A stretch of DNA of 41,228 nt. Source: Oscillospiraceae bacterium. Its GTDB lineage: Bacteria > Bacillota > Clostridia > Oscillospirales > Acutalibacteraceae. Position 1 is the first letter of the stretch. Each line of letters starts with the position of its first letter. The translations under genes were made by a program, and so were the position numbers. Below, one piece after another: positions 25,846 through 33,653 of the stretch. Location: contig JAQXVY010000001.1 of NCBI GenBank assembly GCA_029225165.1, positions 1 through 41,228 of the forward strand, given 5' to 3'. The notes under the pieces are model-generated. The model did no database searches, was not told where the DNA came from, and saw nothing but the letters and a program-made list of their open reading frames with translations.

Positions 25846-26487
25846 TTGACCGATAATGAAAAAGTAAATAATAATTTAGAAGAAAGCTCTGAACAAATGC
25901 AGACTGATGATATAATTGAAGACAAGGAAGAGAAGAAAGAAAAGGACTATATTGTAGTTAACAATTCCCCGTCAGTTGGAGTTGTGTATTATCTTGCACA
26001 TTCCGTGATAATTGCAGTTGTTGTAATTATTATTCTCCTCACATTTTTCTTTAGAATAGTCAATGTTGACGGCCGTTCTATGATGAATACACTCCTTGAC
26101 GGAGATAAGGTGATTGTAACCAACTTTATGTATGAGCCTAAAAACAACGATATTGTTGTAATAAGCCATGCCGAGGAATATGACAAGCCTATTATCAAGC
26201 GTGTTATTGCAACCGAGGGTCAAACCCTTAAAATCGACTTTCAAAACGAGAGAGTTTATGTTGACGGAACACTCATTGACGAACCATATGTAAGTTCTGA
26301 ACTAAAAGAGGGCAACACCGAAATACCTGAGGTTATCCCTGAGGGTAAGGTGTTTGTAATGGGGGACAATCGTCTTGATTCCCTTGACAGCAGATATTCC
26401 GAAATTGGTCTTATTGACACAGATAACATAATAGGCAAGGCACAGTTTGTTGCGCTTCCTATCACAAGAATTCAATATTTGTACTAA
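25846..26487 (+). CDS. lepB: Signal peptidase I, second tandem copy
   Basis: A paralogue of the preceding gene: the segments from FFRIVNVDG to the closing YLY align nearly without gaps and are largely identical. The catalytic Ser is in DGRSMMNTL and Lys in IKRVIATEGQTL; the Asp before Ser in copy one is Arg here. It carries an extra acidic cytoplasmic N-terminus of about 45 residues (rich in Glu/Asp) before its membrane helix. I favour TTG 25846, placed after AAGGCGGTGA; GTG 25837 overlaps that SD and would add three residues. 213 residues from TTG. Different N-termini with matching catalytic domains suggest separate substrate sets or regulation. Confidence 0.93.
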   Translation: MTDNEKVNNNLEESSEQMQTDDIIEDKEEKKEKDYIVVNNSPSVGVVYYLAHSVIIAVVVIIILLTFFFRIVNVDGRSMMNTLLDGDKVIVTNFMYEPKNNDIVVISHAEEYDKPIIKRVIATEGQTLKIDFQNERVYVDGTLIDEPYVSSELKEGNTEIPEVIPEGKVFVMGDNRLDSLDSRYSEIGLIDTDNIIGKAQFVALPITRIQYLY

Positions 26488-26503
26488 TTATGTTTGTACT
26501 AAC

Positions 26504-26535
26504 AAAAAACTCGCACCGTTGTGCGAGTTTTCTTT
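26504..26535. terminator. Bidirectional terminator between lepB and rodA
   Basis: AAAACTCGCAC (26506-26516) pairs perfectly with GTGCGAGTTTT (26521-26531) around CGTT. T-runs follow on the plus strand, and the A-run before the stem gives U-runs for minus-strand rodA transcripts, so it can serve both converging genes. Confidence 0.9.
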
Positions 26536-26542
26536 ATAGTGT

Positions 26543-27709
26543 TTAGTCTTTTAACAGTTTCTTATATGCAAAGGATAATCGGTCGTCAATATCCAGCTTG
26601 TTGTGAAGATATACGCTTTGCACAAGTCCTACACCAAAGAACATAGACATTGCCGAGGTACCGCCCTGTGAGAAGAAGGGAAGTGTAATTCCGATAACAG
26701 GCAAAAATCCAAGCACCATTCCAAGGTTAATCAGAGTTTGAGTTGAAAGCATACCAAACAAACCGTAACAAATACTTGCACCTGCAACATCATTTGTGTT
26801 TTGCGCTACTGTAATAATTTTTACCATCAAAAGTATAAGTATAAGTATTAAGACCAAGCAACCCACAAATCCTAACTCTTCACCGGCAACGGTAAAGATA
26901 AAGTCATTTTGCTGTTCGGGAACAATATTGTTCTGTACTCGTGTTCCTTCTCCAAGACCTGTGCCGAATACACCGCCTGACGCTATTGAAACCTTGCCCT
27001 GATACTGTTGCCATCCGTAGTCGGAAAGTGCATTTCCGTCCAAGTCGAAAAGTGCAATAATCCTGTTTCTATGCTCGTCATTCATAACAAAATTCCAAAT
27101 GATAGGAATACAGGCAAGGCATCCGCATATTGCACCAACAAAATACCTTATTTGAACACCGGCAGTAAAGGACATCACTGCAAACATCATCAAAAAGATT
27201 AACGCAGAACCGTCATCACCTTGAATGTGTATGATTGCAACGGGAATCAGTGCGTGAACAAAGAGGAAAATTACACCCTTAATATTCTGAATAAGGTTTT
27301 TCTCCGACAGATAACTTAAATGCTTTGAAAAGGTTATAATAAAGCAAATCTTTATAAGCTCTGAGGGCTGAAAAGTAATGCCTCCGGGAAGACTAATCCA
27401 TGCGGTGTCATCTGTTCCGGCTACTGTTATACCAAACAAGAATACAGATGCAGCAAGTAAAACCCCTACAATAGCGGCAACATACCAAAACCGTATCATA
27501 TTGGTGTAGTCAACAATAGAAAACAGAATAGCACCAACTATGCCAATCATAACTGCGAAAAACTGAGATTTCAAATAATTGCTCCCTGTTGCACGCTGCA
27601 TACTGTAAATCAGTACAAAGCTGTATGCTGTGGCGGCAATAGTAAGTAACCAAAGAATTTTATCCGTGTTTTTGATGTAGTCATGAACTGTGTGTATTAA
27701 ATTTTGAAT
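26543..27709 (-). CDS. rodA: Rod shape-determining peptidoglycan polymerase RodA, probable AUU start
   Basis: SEDS-family glycosyltransferase that polymerises lipid II for side-wall growth. Family motifs include WISLPGGITFQPSELIKI, the GLGEGTRVQNNIVPEQQNDFIFTV-type loop (read in part: VPEQQNDFIF), GEELGF and the FFSQGG-TS end. The first ATG (27601) would begin at MQRATGSNYLKSQ and cut off the first membrane helix. The same frame stays open upstream and encodes YIKNTDKILWLLTIAATAYS then FVLIYS, the normal SEDS N-terminus. No ATG, GTG or TTG exists there. ATT at 27709-27707 lies 6 bases after GGTGG, so AUU initiation is the best reading; 388 residues result. Alone on the minus strand with its own promoter. 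Confidence 0.88.
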   Translation of the reverse strand: MQNLIHTVHDYIKNTDKILWLLTIAATAYSFVLIYSMQRATGSNYLKSQFFAVMIGIVGAILFSIVDYTNMIRFWYVAAIVGVLLAASVFLFGITVAGTDDTAWISLPGGITFQPSELIKICFIITFSKHLSYLSEKNLIQNIKGVIFLFVHALIPVAIIHIQGDDGSALIFLMMFAVMSFTAGVQIRYFVGAICGCLACIPIIWNFVMNDEHRNRIIALFDLDGNALSDYGWQQYQGKVSIASGGVFGTGLGEGTRVQNNIVPEQQNDFIFTVAGEELGFVGCLVLILILILLMVKIITVAQNTNDVAGASICYGLFGMLSTQTLINLGMVLGFLPVIGITLPFFSQGGTSAMSMFFGVGLVQSVYLHNKLDIDDRLSFAYKKLLKD

Positions 27710-27729
27710 AAATAGCCACCACCTTTCAA

Positions 27730-27781
27730 AAGGAAATACTGATTAAATATATTTTAATTGTGATTTAGTCAGTGTTTCCTT
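27730..27781 (-). repeat. Dispersed palindromic element, copy 2 (rodA leader)
   Basis: 19-bp arms at 27730-27748 and 27763-27781 pair at 17 positions; the two differences are C/T changes that form G.U pairs in the minus-strand RNA. Loop 14 bases. The predicted rodA transcript starts near 27779, so the hairpin is at the 5' end of the message and ends five bases before the SD region. Shares 21 of 23 bases with the aroQ element. Confidence 0.8.
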
Positions 27782-27785
27782 AACT

Positions 27786-27814
27786 ATTATAATAAAAACC
27801 TTAACTAATATCAA
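27786..27814 (-). promoter_or_regulatory. Sigma-A promoter for rodA
   Basis: On the minus strand: TTGATA (27814-27809), 17-bp spacer, TATAAT (27791-27786). Transcript start near 27779, inside the outer arm of the palindromic element. Confidence 0.82.
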
Positions 27815-27872
27815 GAATTTATTGAAATATAACTTATAATTCTTTAACAGCAATTTATACCAATATGTTTTA

Positions 27873-27881
27873 TGTTATAAT
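27873..27881 (+). promoter_or_regulatory. Extended -10 promoter for fhs
   Basis: TGTTATAAT gives a TGn-TATAAT extended -10; a -35 is poor (TTTATA, 16-bp spacing). Start near 27888, then AAGGGGGAG and the fhs ATG. Confidence 0.55.
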
Positions 27882-27911
27882 CCGATTATAAAGTATAAGG
27901 GGGAGTATATA

Positions 27912-29579
27912 ATGCTAACTGATATTGAAATTGCACAGCAGGCTGAACTTAGACTTATTAAGGATGTTGCCGCTGATTTAGGAATAAAGGAAGAGGAGCT
28001 TGAGCCTTACGGAAGATATAAGGCAAAGCTTTCTGATGAACTTGCTAACAGACTTCAGGATAAAAAGGACGGTAAGCTTATTCTTGTTACTGCTATCAAC
28101 CCAACTCCTGCCGGTGAGGGCAAAACCACAACCTCAGCCGGACTTGGTGAAGCTATGGCGAAGATAGGCAAAAATGCAATTATTGCACTTAGAGAACCCT
28201 CTTTAGGTCCTGTTTTCGGAATCAAGGGCGGTGCAGCCGGTGGTGGTTACGCTCAGGTTTTACCTATGGAGGACATTAACCTACATTTTACAGGTGATAT
28301 GCACGCAATAACATCAGCAAATAACCTTTTGTGCGCAATGCTTGATAACCATATGCAACAGGGAAATCAACTGGGAATTGACCAGAGAAGAATTCTAATT
28401 AAAAGATGCCTTGATATGAACGACAGAGCATTAAGAAATGTTGTAGTAGGTCTTGGCGGAAAAATTAACGGTGTTCCTCGTGAGGACGGTTTTATCATCA
28501 CTGTTGCATCAGAGGTAATGGCTATACTTTGCCTTGCAAGTGACATTGTCGACCTTAAAAAGCGACTTGGAAATATCCTTGTTGCTTACACATATGACGG
28601 AAAGCCGGTTTTCGCAAGGGATTTACAGGCTGACGGTGCTATGACAGCGTTATTAAAGGACGCAATTAAGCCAAATCTTGTACAAACCCTTGAGGGTACT
28701 CCTGCAATTATGCACGGTGGACCTTTTGCAAATATTGCACACGGCTGTAACTCTGTAAGGGCAACTAAGCTTGCACTTAAGCTTGCAGACTACTGCATTA
28801 CAGAGGCAGGCTTTGGCTCTGACCTTGGTGCAGAAAAGTTCCTTGACATCAAGTGTCGCTTTGCAGGTATTGCACCATCCTGTATTGTTGTTGTTGCAAC
28901 CTGCCGTGCATTAAAATATAACGGCGGTGTGCCAAAGGCAGAGGTTGGTGAGCCTAATATAGATGCTCTTAAAAAGGGTATCGTAAACCTTGGTGTTCAC
29001 ATCAGCAATATGCGTAAGTACGGCGTTCCTGTTGTTGTAGCAATCAACAGATTCTACACAGATTCACAAGAGGAACTAAAATATATTGAGGACTACTGCC
29101 ACGAAATGGGCGCAGAATTTGCACTTTCAGATGTATTCTGCAACGGTGGTGACGGTGGCACAGACCTTGCCAAAAAGGTTGTTGAAGCTTGTGAAAAGCC
29201 ATCAGAATTTAAACTTCTTTACGGCGACGACCTTACAATTAAGGAAAAGATTAATAAAATCGCAACAGAAATTTACGGTGCTGACAGTGTGAACTTCACC
29301 ACAAAAGCAGAAAAAGCCTTGGCTGATGTTGTAGCTCTTGGCGGAGATAAACTCCCTGTTTGTGTGGCTAAAACTCAGTATTCACTTTCTGACGACCCAA
29401 CACTTTTAGGTGCACCAAAGGGCTTTAACATCACAGTCAGAGATGTAAGAATTTCTAACGGTGCGGGTTTTGTTGTTGTTTACACAGGTGATATTATGAC
29501 AATGCCGGGACTTCCAAAACAGCCTGCCGCAAACCGTATTGATGTTGACGAAAACAGCAAGATAAGCGGTCTGTTCTGA
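27912..29579 (+). CDS. fhs: Formate-tetrahydrofolate ligase
   Basis: Joins formate to tetrahydrofolate using ATP, giving 10-formyl-THF for purine synthesis, formyl-Met and acetogenic metabolism. 555 residues, standard for the family. The P-loop is [19 protein letters not shown] near residue 63; [27 protein letters not shown] block (seen as [18 protein letters not shown]), [13 protein letters not shown] and the [11 protein letters not shown] segment are diagnostic. A strong SD AAGGGGGAG precedes the ATG. It is the first gene after the rodA divergence, and its stop overlaps tsaE (TGATG). Confidence 0.98.
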   Translation: MLTDIEIAQQAELRLIKDVAADLGIKEEELEPYGRYKAKLSDELANRLQDKKDGKLILVTAINPTPAGEGKTTTSAGLGEAMAKIGKNAIIALREPSLGPVFGIKGGAAGGGYAQVLPMEDINLHFTGDMHAITSANNLLCAMLDNHMQQGNQLGIDQRRILIKRCLDMNDRALRNVVVGLGGKINGVPREDGFIITVASEVMAILCLASDIVDLKKRLGNILVAYTYDGKPVFARDLQADGAMTALLKDAIKPNLVQTLEGTPAIMHGGPFANIAHGCNSVRATKLALKLADYCITEAGFGSDLGAEKFLDIKCRFAGIAPSCIVVVATCRALKYNGGVPKAEVGEPNIDALKKGIVNLGVHISNMRKYGVPVVVAINRFYTDSQEELKYIEDYCHEMGAEFALSDVFCNGGDGGTDLAKKVVEACEKPSEFKLLYGDDLTIKEKINKIATEIYGADSVNFTTKAEKALADVVALGGDKLPVCVAKTQYSLSDDPTLLGAPKGFNITVRDVRISNGAGFVVVYTGDIMTMPGLPKQPAANRIDVDENSKISGLF

Positions 29580-29998
29580 TGAAATACATTTCACATTCCG
29601 TAGAGGAAACAGAACAAATTGCAATTAACCTCGCCTCAAAGCTAAAGGGTAATGAAGTAATTGCCTTTTTCGGCGGCTTGGGTATGGGCAAAACTGCCTT
29701 TACCCGAGGAGTCTGCAAGGGTCTTGGTTTTAATGACGGTGTTCAAAGTCCTACATTTTCTCTTGTAAATCAGTATGATGCAACATATACTGTGTACCAC
29801 TTTGATATGTACAGGATAAACACCTACGACGACCTTTACAGCACAGGTTTTTTCGACTATATAGATACAGGTGTTCTGATTATTGAGTGGAGCGAAAATA
29901 TCGAAAACGCTTTGCCTGACGACTATATTCGTATTGAAATCAGTCACGGTGACAATGAAAATGAACGAATAATTGATATTGAAGGAATTGAACTTTAA
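29579..29998 (+). CDS. tsaE: tRNA threonylcarbamoyladenosine ATPase TsaE
   Basis: ATPase subunit of the TsaB-TsaD-TsaE complex that makes t6A37 in ANN-decoding tRNAs. 139 residues with the P-loop FFGGLGMGKTAFTRG at about 31-44, GVQSPTFSLVNQY, and YHFDMYRI, GVLIIEWSEN blocks. It overlaps fhs and tsaB by one base each (TGATG, TAATG), so three genes are coupled. Conserved order tsaE-tsaB; the usual following rimI and tsaD are not here. Confidence 0.96.
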   Translation: MKYISHSVEETEQIAINLASKLKGNEVIAFFGGLGMGKTAFTRGVCKGLGFNDGVQSPTFSLVNQYDATYTVYHFDMYRINTYDDLYSTGFFDYIDTGVLIIEWSENIENALPDDYIRIEISHGDNENERIIDIEGIEL

Positions 29999-30699
29999 TG
30001 AAAATTCTTGGTATAGATACCTCTGCAAAAACTTCATCCGTTGGTATTTGTGATGATGATAAAATAGTTGGCGAGTTGTTTCTTGACAAGGGACTGACCC
30101 ACAGCGAAACAATACTCCCAATGATTGACGAAATTCTCACACGCAACGGACTTACCCTTGATGATATTGATGCTTTGGCTGTAAACAATGGTCCCGGTTC
30201 ATTTACAGGCATCAGAATCGGTGTAGCAGTTGTAAAGGGACTTGCATTTGAAAAGAACATACCCTGTTATGAGGTCAGCACACTTGACTCAATAGCTTAT
30301 AACTGCAAGGATAAAAACGGTCTTGTTGTTGCTGTTATGGATGCAAGAAGAAATCAGGTGTACAATGCAAATTACATTGTAAGTGACGGCAAGGCGGAAA
30401 AGGTTATTAAAGACAGGTCAATTCTCATTAAGGATTTGTACTTAGAAATTTCAGAGTATGACGGTGATGTTTTTGTCATTGGTGACGGTCAGGACAAGGT
30501 GAAGGAATTTTTTGAAGAAAATAATATGACTCAGGATAATTTTTATTTCCCTGATTATTATGACAATCTTCAAAAGGGAATTAACACAGCATTAATTGCA
30601 TATGACTGTCTTGAAAATAAAAAGTGTGGGGAAGAGATACTTCCCTTATATTTAAAGCTTTCTCAAGCAGAACAGGAATTAAGAAAGAAAAGGGGATAA
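29998..30699 (+). CDS. tsaB: tRNA threonylcarbamoyladenosine protein TsaB
   Basis: Actin-fold paralogue of TsaD that scaffolds the t6A complex. 233 residues; the N-terminus MKILGIDTSAKTSSVGI, LTHSETILPMID, and NNGPGSFTGIRIGVAVVKGLA are characteristic. The C-terminal extension is helical and more variable, ending in a Lys/Glu-rich stretch. Start overlaps tsaE. Only two bases separate its stop from the rpiB ATG, with the rpiB SD (AAGGGG) inside the tsaB end. Confidence 0.96.
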   Translation: MKILGIDTSAKTSSVGICDDDKIVGELFLDKGLTHSETILPMIDEILTRNGLTLDDIDALAVNNGPGSFTGIRIGVAVVKGLAFEKNIPCYEVSTLDSIAYNCKDKNGLVVAVMDARRNQVYNANYIVSDGKAEKVIKDRSILIKDLYLEISEYDGDVFVIGDGQDKVKEFFEENNMTQDNFYFPDYYDNLQKGINTALIAYDCLENKKCGEEILPLYLKLSQAEQELRKKRG

Positions 30700-30701
30700 A
30701 A

Positions 30702-31151
30702 ATGATAGCTTTAGGTTGCGACCACGGCGGACTTAACATAAAAAACGCTGTAATTAAGTACTTAGAGGATAAGGGGATAGAGTACAAGGATTTTGGATGC
30801 TTTACAGAGGAAAGCGTAGATTATCCTGAATATGCCTTTAAGGTTGCAAAGTCGGTTACAAATGGAGAATCAGAGCTTGGAATTCTTTGCTGCGGAACAG
30901 GTATCGGAATCTCTATGGCTGCAAACAAGGTAAAGGGTATTAGAGCCGCTGTTGTCAGCAATGAATTCTGTGCTGAAATGACTCGTCGTCACAACAACGC
31001 AAACATACTGTGTATGGGCGGCAGAGTTTCAACAGAGGAAGAGGCTGTGAAATATGCCGACATTTTTATCAACACACCTTTTGAGGGTGGCAGACACAAC
31101 AGAAGAGTTGATATGATTACTGCCATCGAGAATGAAACCTATACAATTTGA
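30702..31151 (+). CDS. rpiB: Ribose-5-phosphate isomerase B
   Basis: Interconverts ribose-5-phosphate and ribulose-5-phosphate; supplies ribose for PRPP and so for the nearby upp, pyrB and pur genes. The true start is ATG 30702 after AAGGGG, giving MIALGCDHGGLNIKNA; a longer frame reaching into tsaB is not needed. 149 residues. The catalytic Cys is in GILCCGTGIGISMAANK near residue 65, and the His in MTRRHNNANILCMGGR is conserved. Confidence 0.96.
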   Translation: MIALGCDHGGLNIKNAVIKYLEDKGIEYKDFGCFTEESVDYPEYAFKVAKSVTNGESELGILCCGTGIGISMAANKVKGIRAAVVSNEFCAEMTRRHNNANILCMGGRVSTEEEAVKYADIFINTPFEGGRHNRRVDMITAIENETYTI

Positions 31152-31189
31152 AATAAAAAAATTTAAAATATAAAGAAAGTTGGCGTAAA

Positions 31190-31822
31190 ATGGAAAATCA
31201 AGTTACAATTTTTGACCACCCACTCATCCAGCATAAGCTAACCCATATGAGGGATGAAAACACAGGCAGTAAGCTGTTTAGAGAGCTTGTTTCAGAGGTT
31301 TCAATGCTTATGTGCTACGAGGCAACAAGAGATTTGCCGCTAAAAGAGGTAGAAATTACAACACCTATGACCACAACAAAGTCAAAGGTTATCGCAGGCA
31401 GAAAGCTTGCATTTGTACCAATTTTAAGGGCAGGACTTGGAATGCTGGATGCTATGCTTGCAATGGTTCCTGCCGCAAAGGTCGGTCATATCGGACTTTA
31501 TCGTGATGAAGAAACACATCAGCCTGTTGAATACTACAACAAGCTGCCATCAGATATTGAGGAAAGGGATGTTTTTGTCCTTGACCCAATGCTTGCAACA
31601 GGCGGAAGTGCTGTTGACGCAATTAACATCATCAAAAAAAGCAATCCTCACTCAATCAAATTCCTGTGTATCATTGCCGCACCACAGGGCATAAAAGCCT
31701 TAACAGAGGCACACCCTGATGTACAGGTTTTCTGTGCCGCAAAGGACGAAACCCTGAACGAAAACTGCTACATTATGCCCGGTCTTGGCGATGCCGGAGA
31801 TAGAATCTTTGGTACAAAATAA
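31190..31822 (+). CDS. upp: Uracil phosphoribosyltransferase
   Basis: Salvages uracil to UMP with PRPP. 210 residues: [24 protein letters not shown] (quoted in part: [17 protein letters not shown]) at the N-terminus, the [12 protein letters not shown] block, the PRPP motif [12 protein letters not shown] at about 130, and the [14 protein letters not shown] ending. The leader is short (38 bases after rpiB) with no PyrR-type attenuator visible. A strong terminator follows. Confidence 0.97.
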   Translation: MENQVTIFDHPLIQHKLTHMRDENTGSKLFRELVSEVSMLMCYEATRDLPLKEVEITTPMTTTKSKVIAGRKLAFVPILRAGLGMLDAMLAMVPAAKVGHIGLYRDEETHQPVEYYNKLPSDIEERDVFVLDPMLATGGSAVDAINIIKKSNPHSIKFLCIIAAPQGIKALTEAHPDVQVFCAAKDETLNENCYIMPGLGDAGDRIFGTK

Positions 31823-31851
31823 TTCTGTATAAGAAATATAATTTCAATATT

Positions 31852-31888
31852 AAAAGCTGTCACCATTTTGATGTGACAGCTTTTTTTT
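31852..31888. terminator. Terminator after upp, probably shared with the VbhA gene
   Basis: AAAAGCTGTCAC (31852-31863) pairs perfectly with GTGACAGCTTTT (31873-31884), 9-base loop, followed by eight T in total. On the minus strand the T-run is only four bases, so it is weaker for the converging gene. Confidence 0.92.
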
Positions 31889-31917
31889 AAATTTAATTAT
31901 AGTGTTTGTGTGTTCCT

Positions 31918-32091
31918 TTATGCGGTTACTCCTGCTTTTTGCTTTACTTTACTAATATATTCTTCCATTGTAATTTCCTTTAATAATAGTTGCTTACACC
32001 AAATTTTGCTTTGTTCGTCAATATGAAAGCCTTCCATTTCAATGGAGGCGGCTGCATTGTTGATTGATTTATCAATAGTATTTACTTTCAT
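31918..32091 (-). CDS. Orphan VbhA-type antitoxin (Fic inhibitor)
   Basis: A 57-residue protein resembling the VbhA antitoxin family, whose members block Fic AMP-transferases with an inhibitory helix. The Fic-inhibitor motif (S/T)xxxE(G/N) is intact as S16-I-E-M-E20-G21 in AAASIEMEG, and the following ITMEEYISKVKQKAG matches the second family helix. I choose the ATG at 32091: GAGG lies 8 bases upstream and the predicted transcript starts near 32113, downstream of the longer frame's ATG at 32166. No Fic gene is within the window on either strand. It may regulate a distant Fic protein or be a remnant. Family assignment is from memory of the motif. Confidence 0.75.
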   Translation of the reverse strand: MKVNTIDKSINNAAASIEMEGFHIDEQSKIWCKQLLLKEITMEEYISKVKQKAGVTA

Positions 32092-32119
32092 TTTATTTAC
32101 CTCACTACAATCTAATAAT

Positions 32120-32148
32120 ATTATAGCATTTGATTTATTATTATTCAA
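32120..32148 (-). promoter_or_regulatory. Extended -10 sigma-A promoter for the VbhA gene
   Basis: Minus strand: TTGAAT (32148-32143), 17-bp spacer, TATAAT (32125-32120), preceded by TGC (extended -10). The gap to the pyrB terminator is small but sufficient. Confidence 0.82.
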
Positions 32149-32161
32149 GCACTGAAAGATA

Positions 32162-32199
32162 CACAAAAACTCCCGACAAAAAGTCGGGAGTAATTTTTT
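32162..32199 (-). terminator. Terminator after pyrB
   Basis: ACTCCCGAC (32169-32177) pairs with GTCGGGAGT (32183-32191) around five bases; the minus-strand transcript then reads TTTTTGTGT. It separates pyrB from the VbhA promoter. Confidence 0.9.
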
Positions 32200-32208
32200 A
32201 CAAACAAA

Positions 32209-33279
32209 TTATTCAATTATATGGTCACAGTATGTGCAAACTTGGTGTCCGTTTTTGTTATAATAATATTTTGGCAGGTAGTGTTCCTGTCTAACGATAC
32301 ATCTTGGATTATTACACAACTTGTCTGTGACTGTTTTTTCATTTTGATTGTGGAAGAAATAATCCTTATCCTCAAGGAGTAGCAAAATAAGTGCCATTCT
32401 TCCGTACATACCGTACACAGCCTGTTTGAAGTAACAAGCTCTTGGGTCGTCGTCAACCTCAACTGCGATTTCGTCAACCCTCGGTAGGGGATGAAGGACA
32501 ATCAAATCTTCCTTAGCCTTTTTCATCTTTTCAGCGTCAAGTACATATATGCTTTTTTGAGATTCATATTCCTCCGGACTTGCAAATCTTTCACGCTGTA
32601 TTCTTGTCATATACAGAACATCAAGGTCTGAAATGTTATCCTGTAAATTTTCAACCTCTTCAAAGGGACAACCTGAATTGTTCATAATCTCTTTGATATA
32701 GTCGGGAACTCTTAATTCCTTAGTGGAAATTAAAACAAATGAATTGCCCTCAAAGTGACACATTGTTTTAATAAGTGAATGAACAGTTCGTCCGTTCTTC
32801 AGGTCACCACAAAGACCGATTTTAAGGTGATTAAGTCTGCCTTTTTCATTAGAAAGAGTAACCAAATCTGTAAGGGTCTGTGTTGGGTGAAGATGTCCGC
32901 CGTCACCGGCATTGATAACAGGAACATCACTGTATAGAGAGGCTGCCTTTGCAGAGCCTTCAATCGGATTACGCATAGCGATAATATCCGCATAGCCACT
33001 CATAACGGTGATAGTGTCCTTCAGGCTTTCGCCCTTGGCTACAGAGGAATTTTGAGGATTATCAAAACCTATAATTTTGCCACCAAGCCGCATCATTGCT
33101 GTCTGAAAAGACATCTGTGTGCGAGTTGATGGCTCATAAAAAAGAGTTGCCATGATTTTACCGTCACAAACATGCCTGTACCTTTCGGGATTTGCTTTAA
33201 TTTTACCAGCCAGCTCAACGGTTTGCTGTAACTGTGCAAATGTCAAATCCTCCAGATCAACAACATGTCTGTGTTTCAT
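32209..33279 (-). CDS. pyrB: Aspartate carbamoyltransferase fused to a PyrI-like zinc domain
   Basis: Catalyses carbamoyl aspartate formation, the committed step of pyrimidine synthesis. The catalytic chain covers about residues 1-305 with FYEPSTRTQMSF, GESLKDTI, GDGGHLHPTQTL and HPLPRVDEIAVEVD. The family usually ends near there; this protein continues to 356 with cysteines 322, 327, 348 and 351 in C-x4-C-x20-C-x2-C spacing (CNNPRC, CTYC). This is the pattern of the zinc domain of the regulatory chain PyrI, which holds the catalytic trimers together. The allosteric nucleotide domain of PyrI is absent. AAAGGAG lies 8 bases before the ATG. It sits 21 bases behind tRNA-Leu with no visible promoter of its own. 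Confidence 0.93.
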   Translation of the reverse strand: MKHRHVVDLEDLTFAQLQQTVELAGKIKANPERYRHVCDGKIMATLFYEPSTRTQMSFQTAMMRLGGKIIGFDNPQNSSVAKGESLKDTITVMSGYADIIAMRNPIEGSAKAASLYSDVPVINAGDGGHLHPTQTLTDLVTLSNEKGRLNHLKIGLCGDLKNGRTVHSLIKTMCHFEGNSFVLISTKELRVPDYIKEIMNNSGCPFEEVENLQDNISDLDVLYMTRIQRERFASPEEYESQKSIYVLDAEKMKKAKEDLIVLHPLPRVDEIAVEVDDDPRACYFKQAVYGMYGRMALILLLLEDKDYFFHNQNEKTVTDKLCNNPRCIVRQEHYLPKYYYNKNGHQVCTYCDHIIE

Positions 33280-33299
33280 GACAAGCTCCTTTCAATATT

Positions 33300-33386
33300 T
33301 GGTGCCGGTGGTGGGACTCGAACCCACACGCCATTGCTGACAACAGATTTTGAGTCTGTCTCGTCTGCCAATTCCGACACACCGGC
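33300..33386 (-). tRNA. tRNA-Leu (anticodon CAA)
   Basis: Acceptor stem GCCGGTG with CACCGGC, discriminator A and an encoded CCA (33302-33300). The anticodon arm ACAGA-CTCAAAA-TCTGT presents CAA, reading UUG. A long variable arm marks it as class II; the T arm is GTGGG-TTCGAGT-CCCAC. Length 87 with CCA. It reads toward pyrB, 21 bases upstream of its start. Confidence 0.96.
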
Positions 33387-33401
33387 AAATTTACTTTTGA
33401 T

Positions 33402-33430
33402 ATTATACTACACCTAACTTAAAAATGCAA
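33402..33430 (-). promoter_or_regulatory. Sigma-A promoter for tRNA-Leu and pyrB
   Basis: Minus strand: TTGCAT (33430-33425), 17-bp spacer, TATAAT (33407-33402). Start near 33395, nine bases before the mature tRNA 5' end. pyrB lies 21 bases after the tRNA with no terminator between. Confidence 0.85.
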
Positions 33431-33624
33431 GATAAAATTTTATAATTTTTGAAATAAAAATCAAAAATTTAATAGGGAATTATAATACTAAATAAGAATT
33501 TTAATTAACCGGAAAAAATTAATCTTTTTCTGTCGGATATTAGTACAATATAGCATAGTTTTTTAATATACAAAACTGTATTTTTTTACATATAGATAAA
33601 AATAAAGTTTTGTGTTGTTTTATG

Positions 33625-33653
33625 TTGATTAAATTCTAATTTTATTATATAAT
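33625..33653 (+). promoter_or_regulatory. Sigma-A promoter for purC operon
   Basis: TTGATT (33625-33630), 17-bp spacer, TATAAT (33648-33653). Leader of about 67 bases. A second fit, TTAACA (33680-33685) and TATAAT (33703-33708) also 17 bp apart, would start transcription inside the SD and is less likely. Confidence 0.7.
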
